Positions 1 through 8,870 are shown, counted from the first letter of the stretch. The stretch: DNA of 64,000 nt from Tenacibaculum holothuriorum (GCF_002120225.1 NZ_LAPZ01000003.1:186001-250000), one strand, 5' to 3'. Notes: generated by a model from the letters alone, not told the origin. A program made the numbers and translations.

Positions 1-82
1 GCTTTCTTACATTCATAGCAAAATATCCTCCTCCTGCAATTAATATAACTGCAAACAAGATATTAGGTAGAAATTTTTCCAT
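1..82 (-). CDS. Partial: N-terminus of a membrane protein, probably (Fe-S)-binding protein
   Basis: Reading leftwards from an ATG at 80-82, 27 codons are visible before the window edge. They encode a hydrophobic helix (N-P-N-I-L-F-A-V-I-L-I-A-G-G-G) followed by basic residues, i.e. an N-in membrane anchor. In Flavobacteriaceae the gene downstream of the MCE/MlaD gene is commonly a heterodisulfide-reductase-like (Fe-S)-binding protein with this kind of N-terminus. The identification rests on that context and on the first residues only; no cysteine cluster is visible here. It lies 94 bases after the MlaD-like gene on the same strand and may be co-transcribed with it. Confidence 0.5.
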   Translation of the reverse strand, partial: MEKFLPNILFAVILIAGGGYFAMNVRK

Positions 83-176
83 TACTTTAAATTAAAGGTT
101 ACTAAATTCTTCTTATAAATTGATTTCTTCTTTTTTATAGGGTTATGATGAATTTTAGTTGTTGTTTGATTTTAGT

Positions 177-1139
177 TTAGTTGCTTTTGTTTTCTTTATT
201 ATTCTCTTCATTATAAGGTTTTGCTTTTTTACCGAATAATGAAAAATGAACAAATCGTTTAGGGTTTAATTTCATTTCGCGCAATAGTTCTTCTAATTCT
301 TTAGATGCATTGGTTAAATTGGTATACATTTTATCGTCTACCACCAACTTACCTAAAGTACCTTTACCACTATTTACTCCTGAAATTAATGTATTTACAT
401 TGGTTAATGTAGTTTCTAACTTTTTAACTGTTTCTCCTAAGTTAGCTTTTGCTAAATCTTCTGAAACTTTTGAGAAATTATCTGTGATTTTTTTAGCATT
501 ATTTAGAGTAGCATCTAAATTACCTTTATTATCAGCTAATAATTTATTTACTGAAGATAATGTTTTTCTAACATCTCCAATCGTTCCTTCTAAACCTAAG
601 ATACTTCTATTTAAGCTTTTTCTAGATTTTTGATTTAAAACTTGATTTAATCCTAATAATAAAGAATCAGCTCCTACTAACACACTTTGAAGTTTTATTG
701 ATAAAGGATCAATCTTATCTCCTAACGAAGCTAATAAACCAGCTTCTTCAATTCCTTTTAAATAATCTCCAGAAACTGCATTTTCCCCTTCGTAACTTGG
801 TTCAATTGCTAAATTAGTTCCTCCCAACGGATTTGGAGAATGTAACTTTACCAAACTATTTTTTGAAAATTTAAAATCGCTATCCATAGAAAACTTTACT
901 AATAAGTTTCCTCTTTCTTCTGGCGTAGTAATAAAATTAATAGAGTTTACTTTACCTACTTTAAGACCATTAATGGTTACAATACTTGCTTCGTTTAAAC
1001 CATTAATATTTTTATATTTAACAAAGAAACTTCTCGAGCTTGGACTAAATAAATCTTGTCCTTTTAAAAAATTATATCCCCATATAAAAAGGGCTATAAT
1101 AGCTACGGAAATGATTCCTGTTTTTAATTCTTTAGACAT
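177..1139 (-). CDS. MCE/MlaD family lipid-transport protein
   Basis: 320 residues. One N-terminal transmembrane helix (about 7-25) anchors the protein in the inner membrane, followed by an MCE domain (about 36-115; note I-T-I-N-G-L-K-V-G-K-V and the P-L-G-G-T turn), then a long helical part (about 150-300) rich in N, K and L that probably forms the periplasmic needle or coiled coil. MCE proteins carry phospholipids between inner and outer membranes as part of Mla-like ABC systems; no MlaE or MlaF gene is in view. Upstream on the minus strand lies the amidase gene, 66 bases away. A TAATTTTG element at 1144-1151 on the minus strand would start transcription almost at the ATG. Confidence 0.85.
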   Translation of the reverse strand: MSKELKTGIISVAIIALFIWGYNFLKGQDLFSPSSRSFFVKYKNINGLNEASIVTINGLKVGKVNSINFITTPEERGNLLVKFSMDSDFKFSKNSLVKLHSPNPLGGTNLAIEPSYEGENAVSGDYLKGIEEAGLLASLGDKIDPLSIKLQSVLVGADSLLLGLNQVLNQKSRKSLNRSILGLEGTIGDVRKTLSSVNKLLADNKGNLDATLNNAKKITDNFSKVSEDLAKANLGETVKKLETTLTNVNTLISGVNSGKGTLGKLVVDDKMYTNLTNASKELEELLREMKLNPKRFVHFSLFGKKAKPYNEENNKENKSN

Positions 1140-1142
1140 AAA

Positions 1143-1179
1143 ACAAAATTATTACGAGCGAAAATACTAATAATTTTGT
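1143..1179. repeat. 12-bp inverted repeat at the start of the MlaD-like gene
   Basis: ACAAAATTATTA (1143-1154) and TAATAATTTTGT (1168-1179) are exact reverse complements with a 13-base loop. Each arm contains a TAnnTTTG-type -7 element (TAATTTTG) pointing outwards. The left one, on the minus strand, ends 5 bases before the ATG at 1139, so it may be the promoter of the MlaD-like gene. No TTG -33 element is seen at the right distance. It could equally be a hairpin in an amidase-MCE transcript. Confidence 0.4.
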
Positions 1180-1205
1180 AAGAAATTACCTAGAACTTAT
1201 CTAAA

Positions 1206-2447
1206 TTACTGGCTTTTTAAAGCTTCTTTTATTGATATCTTTTTTCCGTCTTTAAAGGCAACTACAAAAGCCTCTTTATGTCCTAATTTTCTAGTATCTC
1301 TTAGTACATTTTTAATCCATTGAAAATTAGCAGATTTACCAGAATAGTATTTGTAATATCCATCAATTCTTTTCATTTCAGGGTTTTTCACACCTCTAAA
1401 ATTAAAGTTTTTTGATGTTAATTTTTTGGTAGCTGCAGCAATTTGAACTCTAAACCAAACTCCTTTTTCTGTTGGTTCTTTTACAACAGGTTTCTTTTTA
1501 GGTGTTACTTTAATAGCTCTACTGTTTTTAGCCACAGTAGTTTTTTTAGGTGTTTTTTTTACAGTTTTAGGTTCTGCTTTTTTCGTTATTACTTTCTTTA
1601 TAGGCTTATTATTACTTACTGGTGCTGTAGTTACTATTGTTCCAGTTCCCACAAAATTAAGCTTTAGCTGCTTTACATATTTCACAATAGCTTTTGCAAT
1701 AGCTTTTGCCATTTTTAGCTGTCCACTTCTTGAATTTAAGAACCTTCCTTCTGCTTTGTTTGTTAAAAAACCTAGTTCTACTAAAACACTAGGCATTACG
1801 GTTTCTCTAAGCACTAAAAAATTATCTTGTTTTACCTTTCTATCAAACCTTCTTAAACTCGAAAAATTGGTTTGAATTAATGCAGCAATACCTAAACTAT
1901 TATCTAAATTTTCTTCCTGAAGAAGCGATAATCCAATTAATGATTCTGGTGAATTAGGGTCATAATCGTAATTCTTTTCATAATCCTTCTCATATAAAAT
2001 TGATGCATTCTCTCTTTTTGCAATCTCTAAGTTTTTGCTATTCCCTCTTAAACCAAGAACAAAAGTTCCTGCTCCATGCGCTCTTTCTTTTGAATATGAA
2101 TCACAGTGAATCGATACGAATAAATCAGCTTTATTACTATTCGCAATTTTAGCTCTGTTATGTAATTCCACAAAAACATCTGTTTTTCTTGTGTAAATCA
2201 CATTAATATCATTTACTGTAGAAAGTTCTTTACCTACAGCCAAAGCTACTTTTAATGCAATCTTTTTCTCTTTATAACCATTACCTAAGTTTCCTGGATC
2301 TTTACCTCCATGACCTGCATCTAACACAACGGTGTATTTTTTTTGAGAAAAAATTAAAGTCGGACTAGAGAAAAAAACAAACAATAATAACAGAGAAAAG
2401 ATGTTTATTTTACTAAAATTATATTTGGGGAATTTTAAGAACTGCAT
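1206..2447 (-). CDS. N-acetylmuramoyl-L-alanine amidase (Amidase_3) with SPOR domain
   Basis: 413 residues from the ATG at 2447; a TTG codon directly before it also reads as an open start, but the ATG is preferred. A signal peptide (about 1-35) is followed by an Amidase_3 domain (about 37-255). Zinc ligands appear as H46 in A-G-H-G-G, the glutamate near residue 60 and the histidine in S-I-H-C-D-S; V-E-L-G-F-L-T-N carries the catalytic glutamate. A Lys/Pro/Thr-rich linker (about 270-325) leads to a C-terminal SPOR-like domain (about 330-413), which in this family binds denuded septal glycan strands. It cleaves the stem peptide from MurNAc during cell separation. It is divergent from lptD and upstream of the MlaD-like gene. 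Confidence 0.9.
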   Translation of the reverse strand: MQFLKFPKYNFSKINIFSLLLLFVFFSSPTLIFSQKKYTVVLDAGHGGKDPGNLGNGYKEKKIALKVALAVGKELSTVNDINVIYTRKTDVFVELHNRAKIANSNKADLFVSIHCDSYSKERAHGAGTFVLGLRGNSKNLEIAKRENASILYEKDYEKNYDYDPNSPESLIGLSLLQEENLDNSLGIAALIQTNFSSLRRFDRKVKQDNFLVLRETVMPSVLVELGFLTNKAEGRFLNSRSGQLKMAKAIAKAIVKYVKQLKLNFVGTGTIVTTAPVSNNKPIKKVITKKAEPKTVKKTPKKTTVAKNSRAIKVTPKKKPVVKEPTEKGVWFRVQIAAATKKLTSKNFNFRGVKNPEMKRIDGYYKYYSGKSANFQWIKNVLRDTRKLGHKEAFVVAFKDGKKISIKEALKSQ

Positions 2448-2538
2448 CAATAAATTTTAACTAATTTTGACTTTTTATATTTGGCGTTTCAAATATTAAG
2501 CCATACTTTTAATTAACACAAAAATAGCATTTATAGTA

Positions 2539-5253
2539 TTGCAAACAAATTCGTATTACATACTTTTATTACTCTCCTTTTTTTGTATTCAATTTACTAA
2601 TGCTCAAGAATTTGGTAAAAAGGAAAAAATTAACTTAAACGTAGCTAAAAAAGACACCAATAGTATCAAAAAAGACTCAGTTATAACGGTCTTAAAAGAT
2701 AGTATTATAAAAGTTAAAAATGATACTATTAAAACCGATTCTATAAAAAAATCTAAAGAAGTTATTGATGGAATCATAACTCACGATGCTGAAGACTACA
2801 CAATTCAAAACGCTAAGGACAAAACGGTTACTCTTTACAACAAAGCCCAAGTAACCTATACAGATATTGATTTAAAAGCTGGTATTATAATACTTGATTA
2901 TAAAAACAACACTGTTTACGCCAAAGGGATTAAAGACAGTTTAGGCTATCATCAAAGACCCGTTTTTAAACAAGGCGGACAAGAATCGGAGCAAGATTCA
3001 ATTTTATTTAATTTTAAGACTAAAAAAGCGTTGGTATATGGTGTTAAAACCGATCAAGATGGAATTATTACTTACGGTGAAAAAACCAAACGTGTAAATG
3101 ATTCTACTATTTACATGCGCAAACTAAGGTTTACTACTTCTAAGAAAGATAATCCTGATTATTATATCGCTACCAACAAAGCAAAATTAGTTCCTGGTAA
3201 AAAGATTATCGTAGGAGGAAGTAATTTAGTTTTAGCAGATGTACCAACACCAGTTTATTTACCTTTTGCTTATTTTCCACTAACAGATAAAAGAACATCT
3301 GGTTTTATTATTCCGTCTTGGGGAGATAGTAATTCTCAAGGTTTTTTCTTACAAAATGGAGGGTATTATTTTGCGCTTAGTGATTATTTTGACCTAACCG
3401 TTTTAGGTGATATTTACACTAATGGAAGTTGGGGGCTTAGAGGAGATTCTAACTACCGTGTTCGCTATAAGTTTAGTGGAAATTTTAGTATTCGTTTTGA
3501 AAATATTATTCAAAGTATTAAAGGATTGAGTGATTTTAGTAGAGCCACTAACTTTAATATTGCTTGGAGACATAGTCAAGATAGTAAAGCAAGTCCTAAT
3601 TCACGTTTTTCTGCTTCTGTAAATTTAGGAAGTAGTCGATTTTTTAGAGAATCTTTAAACGAAACTAACGGGTCTCAATTTTTAACAAATACATTGAGTT
3701 CCTCTATATCCTATTATAAGAACTTTGTTGGAACTCCATTCAATATGAATGTTTCTGCAACACATTCTCAAAATACAAACACTAGAGTTATTAATATGAC
3801 TCTGCCATCTTTACAATTAAATATGGATAGAATTTATCCATTTACAGGTAAAAATGGAGTGAAAAAAAATCCAATTCAGAAAATTGGTGTTAATTATAGT
3901 ATGCAAGCTGACAATAGAATCACCACTACAGATGATGAGTTTTTCACTTCGAAAATGTTTAAAAATGCTCGAGTAGGTTTTCAACATAATGTTAGTGCTA
4001 ACACCAATATTAAAGCTTTTAAGTACTTTACATTATCACCAAGTATTAATTACAAAGATGTTTGGTATTTAAAATCTATAAGTAAACGTTTTGATAATAC
4101 TATTAAAAATAACGAAGGACTAGAAGTCGGAGGAACAGTAACCGATACTATTAGCGGTTTTAATCGTTTTAATGAATATAATTTAGGAGTATCTTTATCT
4201 ACCAATATTTATGGTACATTTAACTTTAAAAAAGGACGACTAAAAGCGATAAGACACACTATTAGACCGTCTATTTCTTATGGTTATAGACCCGATTTTG
4301 CTCAACAACACCTTAGAACTGTTCAAAGCTCTTCTATACCAATTGCTTTCGAAACATACACTCCTTTTGATAATGGTATTTACGGTGGTCCTAGTAGCGG
4401 TTTATCTAACTCTATCGGTATTTCTGTAAACAATGTTTTAGAAGCGAAAGTAGCTCCTAAAGATCCAGATAGTGATGAAGAGGATAAAAAAATAACCATT
4501 TTAAACAACCTTAACTTTAGTACCAGTTATAATATTGCTGCAGATAGTTTACGATGGAGCCCTGTAAGTGTTTCTGCAGGAACTCGCTTATTTAAAGATA
4601 AACTAGCCTTAAATGCCAATGCTTCTTTAGATCCATATCAAGTAAATTCTGAAGGACAACGAATTGATAAGTTTAATCCTGGTCTTTTCAGATTAACAAA
4701 TCTAGGTGTTACTGCCAACTACTCATTATCTAGTAAAGATTTTGAAAAAGATAAAGACGATAACAAAAAACAAAATCAAGAAGGAAACGGCGCTCAAAAC
4801 ACTCCTGACGTTTTTGGAAATGATTTCCCAACTACAAACAATTTTGCTGGAAACCCAAGAAACCGTCAAAACAATCAAGAAGAAACCACTAAAGAAACTA
4901 AATTATATAGAGCCAACATACCTTGGACACTTAATTTAGTCTATGCTATGAATTATTCTAATCCAAATGGATTAGGAGGTAGTGTTACCAATAATTCATT
5001 AATGTTTAGTGGAGATGTAGAATTATCTCCTAAATGGAAAGTAGGTTTTTCTTCTGGTTATGACATCAAAGAAAATGCCTTTACCTATACACGTTTAAAC
5101 TTTTCGAGAGACTTAGACAGTTGGCGTTTTAATTTTAGTTGGACTCCTTTCGGTACAAACTCATCATATTACTTCTTTATTGGAGTAAAATCATCTGTAC
5201 TTAGTGATTTAAAGTGGGATAAAAATAAACCACCAGACAGAAGATTATTCTAA
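2539..5253 (+). CDS. lptD: LptD/OstA-like LPS assembly outer-membrane protein
   Basis: 904 residues starting at TTG 2539; no in-frame ATG lies just upstream. A signal peptide (cleavage near A22) is followed by an unusual repetitive D-S-I-K/K-D-S stretch (about 30-75), then an OstA-type beta-jellyroll (about 90-230) and a large beta-barrel to the C-terminus, which holds the LptD-typical P-V-Y-L-P-F-A-Y-F-P-L segment near 245 and alternating aromatic strands. LptD inserts lipopolysaccharide in the outer leaflet. An Asp/Asn/Gln-rich loop lies near 740-790. A TATATTTG element at 2476-2483 may be its promoter, though its -33 box is not clear. ridA follows after 33 bases. Confidence 0.85.
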   Translation: MQTNSYYILLLLSFFCIQFTNAQEFGKKEKINLNVAKKDTNSIKKDSVITVLKDSIIKVKNDTIKTDSIKKSKEVIDGIITHDAEDYTIQNAKDKTVTLYNKAQVTYTDIDLKAGIIILDYKNNTVYAKGIKDSLGYHQRPVFKQGGQESEQDSILFNFKTKKALVYGVKTDQDGIITYGEKTKRVNDSTIYMRKLRFTTSKKDNPDYYIATNKAKLVPGKKIIVGGSNLVLADVPTPVYLPFAYFPLTDKRTSGFIIPSWGDSNSQGFFLQNGGYYFALSDYFDLTVLGDIYTNGSWGLRGDSNYRVRYKFSGNFSIRFENIIQSIKGLSDFSRATNFNIAWRHSQDSKASPNSRFSASVNLGSSRFFRESLNETNGSQFLTNTLSSSISYYKNFVGTPFNMNVSATHSQNTNTRVINMTLPSLQLNMDRIYPFTGKNGVKKNPIQKIGVNYSMQADNRITTTDDEFFTSKMFKNARVGFQHNVSANTNIKAFKYFTLSPSINYKDVWYLKSISKRFDNTIKNNEGLEVGGTVTDTISGFNRFNEYNLGVSLSTNIYGTFNFKKGRLKAIRHTIRPSISYGYRPDFAQQHLRTVQSSSIPIAFETYTPFDNGIYGGPSSGLSNSIGISVNNVLEAKVAPKDPDSDEEDKKITILNNLNFSTSYNIAADSLRWSPVSVSAGTRLFKDKLALNANASLDPYQVNSEGQRIDKFNPGLFRLTNLGVTANYSLSSKDFEKDKDDNKKQNQEGNGAQNTPDVFGNDFPTTNNFAGNPRNRQNNQEETTKETKLYRANIPWTLNLVYAMNYSNPNGLGGSVTNNSLMFSGDVELSPKWKVGFSSGYDIKENAFTYTRLNFSRDLDSWRFNFSWTPFGTNSSYYFFIGVKSSVLSDLKWDKNKPPDRRLF

Positions 5254-5286
5254 ACCAACATATAAACAACTAACTAAAAATAAATT

Positions 5287-5667
5287 ATGAAAAAAATCAT
5301 AACGACGACAAAAGCACCAGCTCCAATTGGACCTTATAATCAAGCGGTTTTAAGTGGAAATACACTATACACTTCAGGTCAAATTGCTATTAATCCAGCA
5401 ACTGGTGAATTAGTTCTAGATACTATTGAAGCAGAAACTAAACAAGTAATGGAAAACATGAAAGAAGTGTTAGCTACTGCTGAAATGACTTTTGAAAATG
5501 TTGTAAAGACTTCTATTTTTATTTCTGATATGCATAATTTTTCTAAAATAAATTCGGTGTATGCTCAGTACTTCGATGAGGCTACTGCACCTGCAAGAGA
5601 AACGGTAGAAGTTGCTAACCTACCAAAGTTTGTAAATGTAGAAATTAGCATGATTGCTATTAAGTAA
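5287..5667 (+). CDS. ridA: RidA family reactive intermediate/imine deaminase
   Basis: 126 residues, the normal length of the family. The A-P-A-P-I-G-P-Y-N-Q-A start, the S-G-Q-I-A-I-N-P segment and the conserved arginine in A-P-A-R-E-T-V (about 105) mark an active YjgF/RidA deaminase, which hydrolyses 2-aminoacrylate and similar enamines made by PLP enzymes and so protects them. It is a soluble trimer in known members. It lies 33 bases after lptD on the same strand with no terminator between, so is probably co-transcribed. The link with LPS assembly is positional only. Confidence 0.93.
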   Translation: MKKIITTTKAPAPIGPYNQAVLSGNTLYTSGQIAINPATGELVLDTIEAETKQVMENMKEVLATAEMTFENVVKTSIFISDMHNFSKINSVYAQYFDEATAPARETVEVANLPKFVNVEISMIAIK

Positions 5668-5711
5668 TTTTAAAATTTAACTTAATTCTAAAAGTTTAAA
5701 AAATTAACTTC

Positions 5712-5736
5712 GCTAACGGTGGCTATAAGTTGTTAA
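5712..5736 (+). repeat. Left arm of imperfect inverted repeat bracketing the propeller gene
   Basis: The sequence GCTAACG-N5-CTATAAGTTGTTAA lies 27 bases before the propeller gene. Read on the other strand, 7346-7372 gives GTTAACG-N6-TATAAGT-N2-TGTTA. The shared blocks G[CT]TAACG, TATAAGT and TGTTA are in the same order, so the gene is framed by an inverted repeat of about 25 bases. The spacing between blocks differs by one or two bases. Confidence 0.5.
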
Positions 5737-5763
5737 AGCGACGCATAGTCAAAAATTAACATA

Positions 5764-7251
5764 ATGAGAAAAAAATATATTGTTTTATTTTATTTAATAA
5801 CTTTAATAAGTTCTATTTCTTTTTCGCAAAACCAAATAGGGAATGATATAGATGGTAAAATCCCAGGTGCAAGCTTTGGTTTACCTGTAAGCTTAAATGC
5901 TGATGGTACCATTATTGCTGTTGGTGCTCATTCTATTTCTGGAGATTCTACATACAAAGGTAAAGTTACTATTTACCAGTATCAAAGTGGAGAATGGTTA
6001 CAATTAGGTAATGATATAAATGGCCAATCATCGGATGCAGGCTTCGGTTCTTCAATTAGTTTAAACAGTAATGGTGATATATTAGCCATTAGTTGTTACT
6101 CTATTAATAATAATGGAACATTCATAGGTCAAGTAAAAATCTATCAATATAAAAACAATGACTGGATACAATTAGGTACCGATATTAGTGTTGAAGACGG
6201 TAATGTGAATAGTTTTGCTCCTTCAGTAAGTATTAATTCTGATGGAAACATTATAGCTATTGGTGATTCAGATGCCAATGTTAATGGTTTAGTTACTGGT
6301 GTTCTTAGAGTTTATAAATACCAAGATACAGATTGGATTCAATTAGGTGAAGATATAAATGGAGAAACAAATGGTGATAGCTTTGGATACTCAGTGAGTT
6401 TGAGTAGCAGCGGTTATATTATTGCCATTGGAGCAGTAAACAACTCTGATAATGGTTATAGCTCTGGTCATGTTAGGGTTTATAAGTATGAAAATGATAG
6501 TTGGATACAATTAGGTAATGATATTGATGGAGAATCCCAAGGCGATCAATCAGGAAATTCTATAAGTTTAAATAGTAATGGTAGTGTTGTAGCTATAGGT
6601 GCAGAGTCTAATAACGATTATTCTGGTCATGTGAGAGTTTTTCAATTCCAAAGTAATAACTGGGTACAATTAGGTAACGATATTGATGGAGAATCACTAG
6701 GCGACCAATTAGGAAGTTCTGTGAAACTAAACAGTAATGGTAATATTTTAGTAGTTGGGGCTAAATCAAGTGATGGCAATGGAGAAAATTCTGGTCATGT
6801 AAGAGCTTATAAGTATGAAAATGGAAATTGGTTGAAGATAGGAAATAACATAAATGGTGAAGCAGCCTATGACAGTTCTGGTAGATCAATAAGCATTAGT
6901 TCTGATGGTAGTATAATTGCAATTGGTGCTGGTGGAAATGATGATAATGGAACAAATTCTGGTCATGTCAGAATATTTGATTTTAGCGAGGTCCTAAGTG
7001 TCAATAATTATTTGTCATTTAATACTTCATTATACCCTAATCCTGCAAAAGATAAAGTTTATATCGATTTACAATTTTATCAAAAAACAGATTTAGATAA
7101 TTTACATCTTTATGACATCTTAGGTAAGCATATTTTTTCTATAAAAAAAACCAGTTCAGTAGATGTCTCTAATTTGAAAGCTGGAATATACTTTCTATCT
7201 ATTGAAACTTCTTTTGGGAAAATTAATAAGCGTTTAATAGTTATAGATTAA
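5764..7251 (+). CDS. Secreted seven-repeat beta-propeller (FG-GAP-like) protein with T9SS type A domain
   Basis: 495 residues. A signal peptide (about 1-21, cleaved before Q-N-Q) is followed by seven repeats of about 54-57 residues, each with the pattern I/L-G-N-D-I-D-G-E, then S-x-S-L-N-S-D-G-N-I-I-A-I-G-A, then S-G-H-V-R-V-Y-K-Y-E-N-x-W. Seven copies fit one closed seven-bladed propeller. After residue about 410 comes a type A sorting domain (S-L-Y-P-N-P-A-K-D-K, then G-I-Y-F-L-S-I-E), so the protein should leave through T9SS and be attached to, or released from, the surface. Its ligand is unknown. No promoter box was recognised. Flanking inverted repeats suggest it came as a cassette. Confidence 0.8.
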   Translation: MRKKYIVLFYLITLISSISFSQNQIGNDIDGKIPGASFGLPVSLNADGTIIAVGAHSISGDSTYKGKVTIYQYQSGEWLQLGNDINGQSSDAGFGSSISLNSNGDILAISCYSINNNGTFIGQVKIYQYKNNDWIQLGTDISVEDGNVNSFAPSVSINSDGNIIAIGDSDANVNGLVTGVLRVYKYQDTDWIQLGEDINGETNGDSFGYSVSLSSSGYIIAIGAVNNSDNGYSSGHVRVYKYENDSWIQLGNDIDGESQGDQSGNSISLNSNGSVVAIGAESNNDYSGHVRVFQFQSNNWVQLGNDIDGESLGDQLGSSVKLNSNGNILVVGAKSSDGNGENSGHVRAYKYENGNWLKIGNNINGEAAYDSSGRSISISSDGSIIAIGAGGNDDNGTNSGHVRIFDFSEVLSVNNYLSFNTSLYPNPAKDKVYIDLQFYQKTDLDNLHLYDILGKHIFSIKKTSSVDVSNLKAGIYFLSIETSFGKINKRLIVID

Positions 7252-7345
7252 AAATTAATAGTTAAATACAGCACAATAATGTTTGCCTACAAAGTATAAA
7301 CCTTATAGTCAGCAATTATTTGCTAACTTTATGCTAAACCAAACG

Positions 7346-7372
7346 TAACAAGACTTATACAGAGGCGTTAAC
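7346..7372 (-). repeat. Right arm of the inverted repeat bracketing the propeller gene
   Basis: On the minus strand this reads GTTAACG-N6-TATAAGT-N2-TGTTA, matching the blocks of 5712-5736. It sits between the propeller gene and a strong terminator at 7388-7423. Between 7252 and 7345 there is only AT-rich sequence with no gene. Confidence 0.5.
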
Positions 7373-7387
7373 AAAACTTTAAAAAAA

Positions 7388-7423
7388 AAGAAAACCGAAA
7401 CACAAGTTTCGGTTTTCTTTTTA
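7388..7423. terminator. Bidirectional rho-independent terminator
   Basis: GAAAACCGAAAC and GTTTCGGTTTTC pair around a four-base loop, with an A-run on the left and a T-run on the right. It can end transcripts from the propeller gene (+) and the methylglyoxal synthase gene (-), whose stop codon lies inside the right flank. Confidence 0.85.
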
Positions 7424-7783
7424 TATCGCTTTAATTAATAATTCTGCAGTTGCAGGATTTGTTGCTAACGGTACATCATGAACATCACACAAACGTAGTA
7501 GCATAGAAATATCTGGTTCATGCGGATGTTTTTCATGTGGATCTCTAAAAAACAATACCATATTACATTTTCCTTCTGCTACTCTACTTGCTATTTGTGC
7601 ATCACCTCCATAAGGTCCAGATAGATATTTTGTTACAGTAAATCCAGCTTTTTCTGCTTTAGCTCCCGTTGTGCCTGTGGAAATTAACTGAATATTTTTT
7701 TGATGTAGTATTTCTTTATGTTCATTTAAAAACTGAACCATTTCAGCTTTTTTACCATCGTGTGCTATAATTGCTATTTCCAT
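7421..7783 (-). CDS. mgsA: Methylglyoxal synthase
   Basis: 120 residues, shorter than the 152-residue E. coli enzyme but covering the whole MGS-like fold. Family motifs are present: A-H-D-G-K-K at 7-12, S-T-G-T-T-G (phosphate binding), G-P-x-G-G-D-A-Q-I with the catalytic aspartate near 61, F-x-D-P-x-x-x-H-P-H-E-P-D, and P-L-A-T-N-x-A-T-A. The enzyme turns dihydroxyacetone phosphate into methylglyoxal and phosphate, bypassing GAPDH when phosphate is short or sugar phosphates pile up. It lies just downstream of two gap genes and pfkA on the same strand, separated by the gap terminator, so regulation may be independent. Confidence 0.93.
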   Translation of the reverse strand: MEIAIIAHDGKKAEMVQFLNEHKEILHQKNIQLISTGTTGAKAEKAGFTVTKYLSGPYGGDAQIASRVAEGKCNMVLFFRDPHEKHPHEPDISMLLRLCDVHDVPLATNPATAELLIKAI

Positions 7784-7790
7784 ATTTTTA

Positions 7791-7822
7791 AAAATAAAAA
7801 ATTCCCGCCTTTAAGCGGGAAT
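7791..7822 (-). terminator. Terminator of the downstream gap gene
   Basis: ATTCCCGC (7801-7808) pairs with GCGGGAAT (7815-7822); on the minus strand the hairpin is followed by a T-rich tract (7800-7791). It separates the gap transcript from mgsA. Confidence 0.8.
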
Positions 7823-7845
7823 ACAATTTACAAAATTGTTTGATT

Positions 7846-8838
7846 TTATAATGATGCTGAATATTCTAATAAATCAACAATCTTAGTTGCATAACCAAAT
7901 TCGTTATCATACCAAGAAATTACTTTAAAGAAATTCTCATTTAATTCTAAACTTGCATCAGCATCAATCACTGAAGTCCTTGTTTCAGACACAAAATCTT
8001 GTGATACAACTTCATCCTCAGTATAGCCAATAATTCCTTTAAAATTAGTTTCAGAAGCTTCTTTTAAAGTCGCTAAAATATCTTTTAAAGACGTAGCCTT
8101 TTCAGTTTTAAATGTTAAATCTACTAAAGAAACATCTGCCACAGGAACCCTTACTGCCATTCCTGTTAATTTTCCTGTCATTTCTGGAATCACTTTCGTT
8201 ACTGCTTTTGCTGCTCCTGTAGAAGTTGGAATGATATTATTGACTACCGAACGTCCACGTCGCCATTTTTTATTAGGCCCATCAACAGTATTTTGTGTCG
8301 AAGTAGCTGCATGTACTGTGGTCATTAATCCTTCTGTTAAACCGTAATTATCGTTGATAACTTTTACTAACGGCGCTAAGCAATTCGTAGTACAAGAAGC
8401 GTTAGAAATAATGGTTTCATCAGCAGTCATTTCTGTATGGTTTACTCCCATTACATACATTTTTGCATCTTTAGACGGTGCTGAAATAATTACTTTTTTT
8501 GCTCCTCCTTTAATATGCAACTCTGCTTTTTCTTTAACTGTAAAAAAACCTGTAGATTCAATTACATATTCCGCCTCGACTTCATCCCATTTTAAGTTTT
8601 CAGGATTTCTGTCAGCAGTAACACGAATAGTTTTTCCGTTTACTACTAAATTTCCTTCTTTAACTTCAACATCCCCATCAAAACGACCGTGAACAGAATC
8701 GTATTTTAATAAGTAGGCTAAATAATCTACATCTAATAAATCATTAATTCCTACAATTTCTATATTATCTCTATTGATTGCTGAACGGAAAGCTAATCTA
8801 CCGATTCTACCAAATCCGTTTATTCCTATTTTAATCAT
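7846..8838 (-). CDS. gap: Glyceraldehyde-3-phosphate dehydrogenase, type I (copy 1)
   Basis: 330 residues from the ATG at 8838. A longer reading frame begins at 8865, but the shorter start gives the family N-terminus [13 protein letters not shown] and the same length as the neighbouring copy. Rossmann NAD-binding domain 1-148, catalytic C149 in S-N-A-S-C-T-T-N-C and H176 in T-V-H-A-A-T. It oxidises GAP to 1,3-bisphosphoglycerate. It is about 83% identical to copy 2 by hand alignment (57 or so differences), which marks a lineage-level duplication. A TATATTTG element (8909-8916, minus) and terminators on both sides suggest it is a separate transcript from pfkA-gap2. Confidence 0.95.
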   Translation of the reverse strand: MIKIGINGFGRIGRLAFRSAINRDNIEIVGINDLLDVDYLAYLLKYDSVHGRFDGDVEVKEGNLVVNGKTIRVTADRNPENLKWDEVEAEYVIESTGFFTVKEKAELHIKGGAKKVIISAPSKDAKMYVMGVNHTEMTADETIISNASCTTNCLAPLVKVINDNYGLTEGLMTTVHAATSTQNTVDGPNKKWRRGRSVVNNIIPTSTGAAKAVTKVIPEMTGKLTGMAVRVPVADVSLVDLTFKTEKATSLKDILATLKEASETNFKGIIGYTEDEVVSQDFVSETRTSVIDADASLELNENFFKVISWYDNEFGYATKIVDLLEYSASL

Positions 8839-8853
8839 TTTACTGTGTATTTC

Positions 8854-8870
8854 TGTAAGTTTCACTTACA
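8854..8870 (-). promoter_or_regulatory. Hairpin in the 5' leader of gap copy 1
   Basis: TGTAAGT and ACTTACA form a 7-bp stem with a 3-base loop, 16 bases before the ATG at 8838 and inside the leader expected from the -7 element at 8909-8916. It may affect translation start or RNA stability. No known riboswitch was recognised. Confidence 0.3.

Noticed and set aside
5764-7251. Direct repeats as a CRISPR array
   Set aside because: The repeats are about 165 bases long, in frame and degenerate at third positions: coding propeller blades.
5712-7372. Reading the propeller gene flanks as integron attC sites
   Set aside because: The blocks (GCTAACG, GTTAACG) do not fit the attC core consensus GTTRRRY/RYYYAAC, and no integrase or second cassette is seen.
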